The notes beneath the pieces were generated by a model, which was given only the letters and a program-made list of their open reading frames with translations, made no database searches and had not been told where the DNA came from. Shown here piece after piece: positions 23,234 to 30,964 of a stretch of 64,000 nt of DNA. This DNA is from UBA6168 sp041392505. GTDB lineage: Bacteria > Bacteroidota > Bacteroidia > Chitinophagales > Saprospiraceae. A program made the position numbers and the translations under genes. The stretch lies in assembly GCA_041392505.1 (NCBI GenBank), contig JAWKLX010000025.1, positions 1 through 64,000 on the forward strand, read 5' to 3'. Each line of letters opens with the position of its first letter. The stretch's first letter is position 1.

Positions 23234-24601
23234 ATGCCAACCACCCATGTCCAACATTCAAAAGAAGAAATAGTCCGCCTGCTCAACCTCGGCGACCACG
23301 CTGCCCTCACCGAATTAATGGACGACCTCACCTCCAAGGAGATCGTCCACCTGATGGGCCATCTGAGCAAGGAGCACCAGATGAAATTGTTGCGGATGCT
23401 GTCACCAGAAGACGCTGCGGAAGTGGTCGAGGAACTCCCCGAGTCGCAAGCCGTCGACCTCTTCGAAGATATGGAATCAGAAGACGCCGCCGCCATCCTC
23501 CAAGAAATGGACAGCGACGACCAGGCCGACTTGATCCAGGAAATGGACGACGAAGAGGCACAGGCCATTTTGGATAAAATGGACCCGGAGGAGGCCGCCG
23601 ACGTCAGGAAACTGATGTCCTATGAATACGACACGGCGGGTGGACTTATGATGACCGAGTACATTGTTTATCCCAAAAACAAAACGGTACTCGATGTGAT
23701 CGAGGACTTCCGCATCAACCGGGAAGAATATGCGGATTACTTGTTGAAATATGTTTTTGTCACTTCCCCTGCCGGGAAATTATTGGGCGTGCTGCAACTA
23801 CAAGACCTCCTGCTCGCCCCTCCCACCACCCAGCTCTCCAAAATCCTGATCGAGGATATTTTATACATTGACCATAACGCCCCCCTCGACGAGCTGATCG
23901 TTTTTTTTGATGACTACAACCTCTTCGGCGCACCAGTCGTGGACGACGACAAAAACCTGATCGGTGTGGTGCTGCGAAGGGATGTGTTGGAGGCCGAAAA
24001 CGAGCGGGTCACGCAAGAGCACTTGGAAAGCCAGGGTATCGTTGGTGGGGACGAACTCCGCACCATGCCCGTGATTTTGCGGGCCAGACGGCGGCTCTCG
24101 TGGCTGTCCGTCAATATTTTGCTGAACATCATTGCCGCTTCGGTCATCGCCTACCACCAAGATGTGCTGGAATCGGTGATCGCCCTAGCAGTGTTCTTAC
24201 CGATCATTTCCGACATGAGTGGCTGCTCCGGCAACCAAGCCGTCGCCGTTAGTATGCGGGAGCTGTCGCTTGGGGTGGTCAATCCAGCCGAAGTGCTGCG
24301 GGTGTGGTGGCAGGAAATCAGCGTCGGACTGATCAACGGGGTGGTGCTTGGCATCCTGATCGGCATCGCCGCCTGGCTGTGGAAGGGGAATATTTATTTG
24401 GGGCTCGTGGCGGGAGGCGCATTGGCCATCAATACTTTGGTTGCGGTTTCCATCGGCAAGACCAACTCCGCTATTATTGAAAGGCCGACATCGACCATGC
24501 GCTGGCTCTACCCCCATCCTGACCACCATCACAGATATGATCGGATTTTTTTGGCACTAACTTTTGCTTCGGCTTTAATGGGGCATTTGCAAGGAATTTG
24601 A
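23234..24601 (+). CDS. mgtE: Magnesium transporter MgtE, C-terminus out of frame
   Basis: The N-terminal domain (about 1-130) has the repeated acidic helices of MgtE (for example LSPEDAAEVVEELPE and DEEAQAILDKMDPEEAAD). A CBS-domain pair follows (about 138-255), then the membrane domain (from about 285) with the conserved SGCSGNQAVAVSMRELSLG segment that lines the Mg2+ pore. MgtE is a gated Mg2+ channel in the inner membrane. Near 24455 the reading leaves the expected frame: residues after AVSIG become KTNSAIIERP, while the next frame gives TPLLLKG and later PILTTITDMIGFF. The original frame returns at FLALTFASALMGH, so at least two to three small indels affect the last helices. These may be sequencing errors or a damaged gene. 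It is divergent from the cyclase cluster. Confidence 0.85.
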   Translation: MPTTHVQHSKEEIVRLLNLGDHAALTELMDDLTSKEIVHLMGHLSKEHQMKLLRMLSPEDAAEVVEELPESQAVDLFEDMESEDAAAILQEMDSDDQADLIQEMDDEEAQAILDKMDPEEAADVRKLMSYEYDTAGGLMMTEYIVYPKNKTVLDVIEDFRINREEYADYLLKYVFVTSPAGKLLGVLQLQDLLLAPPTTQLSKILIEDILYIDHNAPLDELIVFFDDYNLFGAPVVDDDKNLIGVVLRRDVLEAENERVTQEHLESQGIVGGDELRTMPVILRARRRLSWLSVNILLNIIAASVIAYHQDVLESVIALAVFLPIISDMSGCSGNQAVAVSMRELSLGVVNPAEVLRVWWQEISVGLINGVVLGILIGIAAWLWKGNIYLGLVAGGALAINTLVAVSIGKTNSAIIERPTSTMRWLYPHPDHHHRYDRIFLALTFASALMGHLQGI

Positions 24602-24759
24602 GTACAGGACAAAACTTATTTTCAATTATTTGTTTGTGCGGGTTCACCCCCCTACCCCCCCTCAAGGGGGGACCTTCGCAGCGACGATGTCCCCCCTTGA
24701 GGGGGGCAGGGGGGTGAACCCGCTCAGTCAGATTAAGATTTTTCATTTTTGTCCTGTAC
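24602..24759. repeat. 158-bp nested palindromic element after mgtE
   Basis: The outer arms GTACAGGACAAAA (24602-24614) and its complement (24747-24759) enclose inner arms built on GCGGGTTCACCCCCCT and the reverse complement, with runs of C and G flanking CTCAAGGGGGGAC. It abuts the mgtE stop directly. It has the form of a non-autonomous palindromic mobile element; no gene is inside. Confidence 0.75.
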
Positions 24760-25000
24760 TTTGACAAGGAATTTAAATGCCTATTAATCGGTGACTTTTT
24801 TTTGAAACCAACAGTCTCCTATTAACAATTTACAAATTCTTAATGTCCACTTTCTGAACAATTTTGTCAGGCAAAGACATTAAGTATTTGGTAACGAAAA
24901 TTTCATTTTGCAGCGGGCTAATCCCGCTTAATTGGAAATACTTTTGTTACAACACATTTAATTTAAAGACACCCATTTCACTAACAAATCGAAACCGATC

Positions 25001-25087
25001 ATGAACGATTTAATCATACTTATCACTTCCGCCATCGCCCTCTTCCTCCTCACCCGAACGGATGAAGTGGAGGAAACCAAAAGTTAG
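25001..25087 (+). CDS. Possible 28-residue single-pass membrane peptide
   Basis: ATG at 25001 opens a 28-codon frame encoding MNDLIILITSAIALFLL followed by a charged tail (TRTDEVEETKS). A TAnnTTTG-type -7 box (TACTTTTG, 24939-24946) lies 55 bp upstream, although a well-spaced -33 box is not evident. The peptide has the shape of small membrane subunits such as KdpF but lacks that family's C-terminal pattern, and no partner gene is nearby. Whether it is expressed is uncertain. Confidence 0.35.
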   Translation: MNDLIILITSAIALFLLTRTDEVEETKS

Positions 25088-25130
25088 AACCTGCCGACTT
25101 TCACTTTCCAAAAAGATTGTTAAAATTTCT

Positions 25131-25785
25131 AACTAAACAGGATTGAACGCTGATTCAACGGGTTGAACTGATTTTCGCAGATTTTGTAAAACAGATCAGC
25201 GATAATCAGTTGAATCGGTTCGATCTGCGTGCCATCCTGTTTTGGGACATGTCATCCTCTCAAACTAAACAGGATAGAACGCTGATTCAACGGATTGAAC
25301 TGATTCACGCAGATTTTGTAAAACGGATCAGCGAAAATCAGTTGAATCTGTTCGATCTGCGTGCCATCCTGTTTTGGTACAAGTCATCCTCTCAAACTAA
25401 ACAGGATGTAACGCTGATTCAACGGATTGACCTGATTTTCGCAGATTTTGTAAAACAGATCAGCGAAAATCAGTAAAATCCGTTCGATCTGCGTGCCATC
25501 CTGTCTTGGTACAAGTCATCCTCTAACTAAACAGGACAGAACGCAGATTGAACGGATTGAACTGATTTTCGCAGATTTTGTAAAACGGATCAGCGAAAAT
25601 CTGTAAAATCCGTTCGATCTGCGTGCCATCCTGTCTTGGTACAAGTCATCCTCTAACTAAACAGGATAGAACCCTGATTCAACGGATTGAACTGATTCAC
25701 GCAGATTTTGTAAAACGGATCAGCGATAATCTGTAAAATCCGTTCGATCTGCGTGCCATCCTGTTTAGTTTGAAGTCATTCTACA
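25131..25785. repeat. Five tandem copies of a 130-132-bp dyad-symmetric repeat
   Basis: Copies begin at 25131, 25263, 25395, 25525 and 25655, each with AACTAAACAGGA. Within each unit the left arm (AACAGGATnGAACGCTGATTCAACGG then GATTTTCGC) is the approximate reverse complement of the right arm (GCGAAAATCAG then CCGTTCGATCTGCGTGCCATCCTGTT). Every unit can therefore form a large hairpin, and units are joined by about 20 bases. Copies differ at scattered positions. Open frames inside it are by-products of the repeat. Confidence 0.9.
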
Positions 25786-25826
25786 ATTCCTGCCTAAAAG
25801 CATAGGTCTCTACCCTATGCAATGAT

Positions 25827-25877
25827 ATGCCGCCCTTTCAGGGCTTTCTCATTCAAACAGCCCTGAAAGGGCGGTAT
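25827..25877. repeat. REP-like palindrome (CCGCCCTTTCAGGGCT)
   Basis: Arms 25827-25845 and 25859-25877 are complementary with one mismatch, separated by 13 bases. It is a compact GC-rich hairpin in AT-rich surroundings, typical of short dispersed bacterial palindromes. It follows the tandem dyad array. Confidence 0.7.
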
Positions 25878-26079
25878 CTATTTGGGTGGGGTGGAGCCCT
25901 TCCCGCTAACTAAAATTCCATTGCCAGTTTTTTTTGTTTGGAAATGCTAAGGCAGGGTTCTACTTTAGGCTCTTATTTATACCTACTACGAGAACTGATC
26001 CTATTATCAACCGTATCCGTTTATTTATCAATGTAGATTGCTTATTAAAAATACCTCTTCGTAACTTATTGATTTTTAT

Positions 26080-26165
26080 TTTCTTTATACATTTGATACA
26101 TTAAATGCGAAATAGTAGATAAGCGGGATACACGCAATATTGCGTGTACAATGTAGTTCTGCTCA
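26080..26165. repeat. Copy A of an element preceding island genes
   Basis: The stretch contains GATTTTTATTTTCTTTATACATTTG, then an AAGCGGGATAC block, a perfect 18-bp palindrome ACACGCAATATTGCGTGT near 26130-26147, and TGTAGTT. It aligns over about 100 bp with 29993-30098, which also sits just before an ORF start. It is either a shared promoter region or the end of a mobile cassette. Confidence 0.5.
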
Positions 26166-26185
26166 ATTAAACAAAACAATAAACC

Positions 26186-27496
26186 ATGGAAATTTATCGA
26201 ACAAATAAAGTTTTCACTCCTTCCTCTCCTGCGATTGATACCTTTATTGAAAGACAAGCTATTATTAACAGTCAATTAGTTGATGCTTTAAACACTCCTG
26301 GAAAACAAATAATTCTCTATGGTCATTCTGGTTGTGGAAAGACAACATTGATAATGAACAAATTAAATCAAACCTATGAAAATGCAATTACTACAAGATG
26401 CATGAGAGGGACTACTATGGAAAATATTATATACGATGCATTTGACCAATTGGGTAAATATTATTCAACAAGCTCATCAACTACGAAATTTAATATTGCA
26501 CCTGAAATATCGTTAAGCTACAATGATATAAAAGCGTCATTTTCATTAATCGAGTTCGACAAAAGCAAAACTGTAACCCAAAAAGATTTATTGCCGCCTC
26601 AACTAACTCCACAAAGATTAGGAAGATTTTTCGGAGAATCCAATTGCTGCTGGATTCTTGAGGATTTCCACAAGATGAGCAGTCAGGAAAAGACTAAAGC
26701 ATCCCAAATTATGAAAGTTTTTATGGACATGTCAGCTGAATATCCTGACCTAAAATTGATTGCAATTGGTGCTGTCGGAACAGCAAGACAAGTAATTGCA
26801 TATGACCGAGAAATGAACAATCGAATCGCAGAGGTTTTAGTCCCATATATGGAATCTGATGAGATTGAATTAATAATTATTAAGGGAGAAAAATTACTGA
26901 ATTTGCAATTTTCAAGAGAAGTTAAAGAAAAGATAATCCAATTTTCATGTGGCCTACCTTCAATATGTCATCAACTATGCCTAAATATGTGTTTTAACAA
27001 AAACATCTTGGAAACACCTAAAAGAAAAGCATCATTTAATATTGATGATTTAGAGGACGCTATAGAAAAATTCATAAAAGAGAAATCAGACACATTAAAG
27101 GCTGACTTTGATAGAGCCATAAAAACAGCTAATAGCCATACTCAAAACATTCCTAAAGAAATTCTAATCGCATCATTCAAGGTAAATCAAGACGAATTTT
27201 CTTTTAATGATATTAAATCTAAGCTTACATCAAAATGTGAAAACAAATTACTTGAAGAATTTCTTTCTGAACTATGTACATCCGAGAGAGGCGAAATACT
27301 TGTGCATGATGAGAACTCTAACAAATATAGATTTAACAATTTATTCTTAAAGAACTATGCCTTAATGAGATTGAGAGAAGAAAAGACTGTCGAAGCTCCA
27401 AAAACTCAAAGGGAAAAGAAAATTATCGAACAGTTATTAAGGATTATCGAAAAAGATATTGCCGATGACTATGGTGTGTTTATCAATGAATTATAA
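26186..27496 (+). CDS. Stand-alone AAA/STAND-type ATPase in accessory island
   Basis: The 436-residue protein has a Walker A motif GHSGCGKTT at 46-54 and a Walker B-like strand (CWILEDF, about residue 155). Later helical regions (GLPSICHQLCLNM) resemble the lid and winged-helix part of ORC/STAND-type AAA ATPases. No effector domain (nuclease, TIR, protease) or large repeat sensor is fused. It is cytoplasmic. The gene is AT-rich compared with flanking core genes and opens a series of plus-strand island genes separated by hairpins. It could be a defence or regulatory ATPase, but neither role is shown. Confidence 0.7.
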   Translation: MEIYRTNKVFTPSSPAIDTFIERQAIINSQLVDALNTPGKQIILYGHSGCGKTTLIMNKLNQTYENAITTRCMRGTTMENIIYDAFDQLGKYYSTSSSTTKFNIAPEISLSYNDIKASFSLIEFDKSKTVTQKDLLPPQLTPQRLGRFFGESNCCWILEDFHKMSSQEKTKASQIMKVFMDMSAEYPDLKLIAIGAVGTARQVIAYDREMNNRIAEVLVPYMESDEIELIIIKGEKLLNLQFSREVKEKIIQFSCGLPSICHQLCLNMCFNKNILETPKRKASFNIDDLEDAIEKFIKEKSDTLKADFDRAIKTANSHTQNIPKEILIASFKVNQDEFSFNDIKSKLTSKCENKLLEEFLSELCTSERGEILVHDENSNKYRFNNLFLKNYALMRLREEKTVEAPKTQREKKIIEQLLRIIEKDIADDYGVFINEL

Positions 27497-27512
27497 AAAA
27501 GAAAACTGAGCA

Positions 27513-27572
27513 GAACAAAGTGTAGCTGCTCATGCGCCCTATGCGGGCGCACGCCAGCTACACAGGACGTTC
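27513..27572. repeat. Cassette-type hairpin H1 after the ATPase gene
   Basis: Outer arms GAAC (27513-27516) and GTTC (27569-27572), middle arms GTGTAGCTG (27520-27528) and CAGCTACAC (27555-27563), and inner arms TGCGCCC and GGGCGCA form an interrupted hairpin. The AAC...GTT boundary with stepped stems recalls integron attC sites, although the full GTTRRRY core is not matched. It lies between two island genes. Confidence 0.55.
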
Positions 27573-27594
27573 AATCATTAAAAAATAAAACACC

Positions 27595-28164
27595 ATGCAA
27601 AAAAAACTTTCAAAACAGGCTTTAATTGGGGTGGCAACTTTTCTGGCTATCGTGATTGTTAGCTGTGATAAAAAAACGGAATGTTGCACCATAATAGACA
27701 CAGAAGTTCACATTCTGTACAAAAACAATTTGGGCGAAAATTTAATAAACAGTAGTGCGAACTTTGATGAATCTAACATCAAGGTTTACTATAAAAATGG
27801 AAGTGAATTTAAATATGTTTATAATGGCAATTTGGATGCACCAAATATGCACAACATTGAAGAAGATGAAAAGGGGAATTTAATTCTGACAGTTTATCCG
27901 TCAAATTATTACGAAGGAAATCAATCTACAACATTGGTTGAATTAAACGAAAATGTAGTTGATACGTTGGTTTGCGAATTTGAATTGGGAAGCAATAAGG
28001 AAATATGTAAAAAATCATGGTTAAATGGAATTGAAATGGATAATAGATTCATAGAAATTGTAAAAATAAAAACGAACTGCTGGCGACTGTGTCCTTGTGT
28101 AAAACATGCACAGGACACAGTCCTGCGCCAGCAAGGGTATCAACGACCTAATACCAATACCTAA
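27595..28164 (+). CDS. Island lipoprotein of unknown function
   Basis: The 189-residue product has a lipoprotein signal ending VIVSC (Cys24). The mature part is rich in beta-strand residues, Asn and Asp and matches no family I know. It should be anchored in an envelope membrane. The last roughly 30 codons run through the hairpin at 28079-28132, giving a Cys-rich tail (NCWRLCPCVKHAQD) unlike the rest, so the ancestral stop may have been lost or the hairpin inserted at the gene end. It is AT-rich like its neighbours and has hairpins on both sides. Confidence 0.6.
   Translation: MQKKLSKQALIGVATFLAIVIVSCDKKTECCTIIDTEVHILYKNNLGENLINSSANFDESNIKVYYKNGSEFKYVYNGNLDAPNMHNIEEDEKGNLILTVYPSNYYEGNQSTTLVELNENVVDTLVCEFELGSNKEICKKSWLNGIEMDNRFIEIVKIKTNCWRLCPCVKHAQDTVLRQQGYQRPNTNT
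28079..28132. repeat. Hairpin H2 overlapping the lipoprotein gene end
   Basis: Outer arms GCTGGCG (28079-28085) and CGCCAGC (28126-28132) and inner arms ACTGTGTCCT (28086-28095) and AGGACACAGT (28112-28121) stack with a four-base bulge. The structure lies inside the 3' end of the lipoprotein reading frame. Confidence 0.6.
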
Positions 28165-28221
28165 TACCCGAAATTCATTTCCTATCTTTGCTGACCTGAA
28201 GTGGACTAGAATATTTCAGGT

Positions 28222-29143
28222 CGATCATTTTACAGAAAACAGGCGCTTCTTCTTTAACCGAAAAAGAGGTGATTCAGAGCTTGTGGAGCGGGTACGGAAA
28301 TCCTGCGAGTCGGATTGGCGGGTGCTTCCGTCGAAAGCGTAGTCGTAAAGCACGTTCAGTTGCCCACCTACAACCATCATCCCGTGGATGGAATACGGAC
28401 AGACGGTCACCAACGAAAGGTGAAATCCTATCAAGTTGAAACTACCTGGTATGACACTTACAGTAAAAACAGTGCTGCCCGTTTGCCGAACTGTCTGGCC
28501 ATTGAGACGCAAGCGGAGGAGGTGCTGATGGTGCTGGAGGATTTGGACGAAGCGGGCTTTCCCTTGCGCAAACGGACGGTGGTTTGGGAAGAAAATAGCT
28601 GCGTGTTTGGCTTGGTTGGCGCAATTTCACGCCAGTTACTTGGGACACGTTCCGGACGGACTGTGGGAAGTGGCTATCTATTGGCATTTGGCGACCAGAC
28701 CGCAGGAATTAGCCGTATTGGATGACCAAAGGTTGCGGGCCGCAGCTCCAGCGATTGATGCAAAATTGAATGCCTGTACTTACCAAACGTTTGTGCATTG
28801 AGACGCTAAGCTGGCCAACTTTTGCTTTGCCCCAAATGGACAGGTGGCGGGGTCGATTTTCAGTATGTAGGCGGTGGCTGTGGGATGAAGATGTGGCCTA
28901 TTTTATTGGAAGTTGTCTGACGAGCGTGTGAACGGATGGAAGCGCAAATCCTGATACCTATTTCGGATTTTTACAAAATGCTTTAGGGGAAAGAAATGAA
29001 GCACTGGAACAAGAATGGCGGGTCTCTATACCGTGAAGTCGCCTGGGCGGACTTCCACCGCTTCCTGAAAGGGTGAAGCCCGCCACTGGAAGATCAATAG
29101 TTATAGTGAACGAGTAACCGCAGAAGTGATCAAAAACCTTAAA
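28222..29143 (+). pseudogene. Decayed CHK/aminoglycoside-type phosphotransferase gene
   Basis: Pieces of one kinase-like protein can be read across all three plus frames: ASSLTEKEVIQSLW, VLMVLEDLDEAGFPLRK, SYLGHVPDGLWEVAIYW, DAKLANFCFAPNGQVAG, then VAWADFHRFLKGW. The order matches choline-kinase-like/aminoglycoside phosphotransferase family proteins. The catalytic loop HGDxKxxN is changed by an in-frame TGA at the glycine (28799-28801), and the later metal-site strand lies in another frame. At least four frame changes are needed, so the gene is dead or the sequence is poor here. A TATCTTTG -7 box lies at 28183-28190. Confidence 0.7.
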
Positions 29144-29144
29144 A

Positions 29145-29973
29145 ATGGACCTGCTACAATTGAACAATATCGCCATCCACAGCCCTTTCCGCAGGAAAAA
29201 TCATCCAGCTGTGACATGAACGACGACGTTTTGGTGGAGCAAAAGAAAGGCATAGACCAGCCATGCCTCACAAGTCGTAACCGTGGTGGATAGGGAATGG
29301 GAACAGCCATCCTTTCCCACCTATTGCCTACCTGTGACGAGTTCGATTTAGCGCTTTATCGGAAGAGTCCGAAGACGATGGCAGCCGGTTTGGAAAGATT
29401 TTTTTTGGTGCATTGACCCCATGGATGGGACGCTTGCTTTCATTAATAAACATCCCGGCTTTTCGGTTTCTATTGCCTTAATCGCCAATGACGGGACACC
29501 CCATATTGGCGTGGTGTACGACCCCAGCACGGATACCTTGTACCAGGCTATCAGCTGAAATGGGGCTTATAAAAATGGCAGCCCGTGGGAGATTAATCGC
29601 ACAAATGACCACCTAACTTATGTGACCGATCAAAAGCTAAAAGGATGTGCTCTTCGCTCCACCGAAATAGTAAAAATCTTAAATGAAAGGCGGAGAAATT
29701 GAGTTTAAATGGGGTGCAAGAAATAGCGGGGGCGGTGCTGTATTGAACGCCATCCGGTATTGGAAAATGGGCCCTGCCTGCATGTTCAAATTGCCCAAAA
29801 AAGAAAACGGCGGGGGGAGCATCTGGGACTTTGCTGCCACGGCGTGTCTGTATCAAGAATTAGGCTTGCCCGCCACGAATTTTGCGGGCGGCAAACTGGA
29901 CTTGAACAGAAAGGATAGCACTTTCATGAATCACGAGGGTGTGTTTTATGGTAATTTGATTTTAAGCACTTGA
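29145..29973 (+). pseudogene. Decayed inositol-monophosphatase/CysQ-family gene
   Basis: From ATG 29145 fragments in different frames spell an inositol monophosphatase-like protein: MDLLQLNNIAIHS, ASQVVT, then WCIDPMDGTLAFINKHPGF, which is the family metal-binding signature (W-x-I-D-P-x-D-G-T). After a stop come NGAYKNGSPWEI and finally an intact C-terminal stretch (29683-29973) with SIWDFAATACL and GKLDLNRKDSTF. Relatives hydrolyse inositol phosphates or 3'-phosphoadenosine 5'-phosphate. Several frameshifts and an in-frame TGA (in AIS*NGAY) indicate a pseudogene. It follows the phosphotransferase remnant directly and may have been its operon partner. Confidence 0.75.
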
Positions 29974-29992
29974 ATTTAAAATTATTATTTAG

Positions 29993-30098
29993 CAAGTTGT
30001 TGATTTTTATTTTTATACATTTAGGATTTAAAAAGCGGAACTGTTGATAGGCGGTATCCGTGGAATTGTTCTGGGGATATTGTAGTTGCATGCAATAA
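29993..30098. repeat. Copy B of the element preceding island genes
   Basis: This stretch aligns with 26080-26165: GATTTTTATTTTTATACATTTAGGA, TTGATAGGCGGTATC and TGTAGTT occur in the same order and spacing, although the internal palindrome of copy A is not conserved. It lies immediately before the next reading-frame start at 30101. Confidence 0.5.
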
Positions 30099-30100
30099 AA

Positions 30101-30868
30101 ATGAAAACATTATCCATAATATTAGTACTAATTCCCATAATTTCATTTGCACAAGATGAAGACTATGTTTTTAAATATTTAGAGCTTAAGGTAAAGACAG
30201 TAAAGTTACAAGTGGGAGAAAATTAATTATGAATACAAAGAGAGTGTAATCATCGAAAGTGAAGATTATCCTAATAAAGTCGAAAGGCATTACCACTATC
30301 TGAAGATTGGCAAAATTTAGATTCAACAGTTTATTTTGAAATATACGAAGACACAATTTATACTTTTAGAAGAATTTATAAATACAATAAAAACGATAAG
30401 TTAGTAAAAATTCGAGATGGAGGAAATTTGGAAAAGAAATTATAAAGATTGATTCGTTCATTTATAATTCAGATAAATTAATTGATTCAGTTTTGTGGTT
30501 TAGTAATAGAAAGGAAACAATTTTCAGAACTGAACGGACTGATGCAATAAGATTGTATGCCTTTTCTAAGTTGACACGATAATGATTTGAGGTTGATAAG
30601 AAAGAAAAGTAATCAACCATTTGGTGCAAAAGAAATAGAATACTTTTATGATGGAAAAGGAAATGTCTCCAAAACGATTGAATATTTTGGGCTAACAAGA
30701 AGTGATTGTCTTGTTGAAGAAGACAAAAGTTATTCAGTTTCAATTTTTACATATAATGAAATGGGACTACTTGTGAAGGAAGTTTCAAAAAATCATTTAC
30801 TTCAACCAAATGGGAAGAAGAAGGGAAATGGCAAGTATAAATTTAGAAGGAAATATGAATTTTATTAA
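30101..30868 (+). pseudogene. Frame-disrupted secreted protein gene
   Basis: ATG 30101 begins a signal peptide (MKTLSIILVLIPIISFAQ), then the frame stops after about 40 codons. Continuations in other frames give a coherent AT-rich hydrophilic protein (ESVIIESEDYPNKVERHYHY, TVYFEIYEDTIYTFRRIYKY). The final intact stretch, 30587-30868, includes IEYFYDGKGNVSKTIEYFG. The Y-x-Y-D-x-x-G-N/K-V pattern resembles repeat proteins of the YD/RHS-like style found in Bacteroidota secreted proteins, but no firm family is named. Three or more indels are needed. Confidence 0.55.
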
Positions 30869-30872
30869 AAAA

Positions 30873-30947
30873 GAGAGTACAGCATAATAATGTGTACCTG
30901 ACAAGCCTCCTAAACGTCGGCCTGCAGGTACACTTACGTTACCTCTC
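30873..30947. repeat. Cassette-type hairpin H3
   Basis: Arms GAGAG (30873-30877) with CTCTC (30943-30947) and GTGTACCTG (30892-30900) with CAGGTACAC (30925-30933) enclose a weak inner GCC/GGC stem. After the main stem, ACGTT occurs as in H1. H1 and H3 share the pattern TGTA-[GC]-CTG ... CAG-[GC]-TACA followed within about six bases by ACGTT. Confidence 0.55.
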
Positions 30948-30964
30948 ATTAGAAATAACGATAA

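Noticed and set aside
25131..25785. Possible CRISPR array
   Set aside because: Units are 130 bp, nearly identical throughout and internally palindromic; there are no short repeats with unique spacers and no cas genes.
26186..27496. Retron or toxin-antitoxin defence system
   Set aside because: No reverse transcriptase, toxin or effector domain is adjacent to the ATPase gene; only hairpins and orphan genes are present.
28183..28190. TATCTTTG as an active promoter
   Set aside because: It matches the -7 consensus but has no -33 element at a usual distance and serves only a decayed gene, so it is mentioned within that gene's entry and not listed separately.
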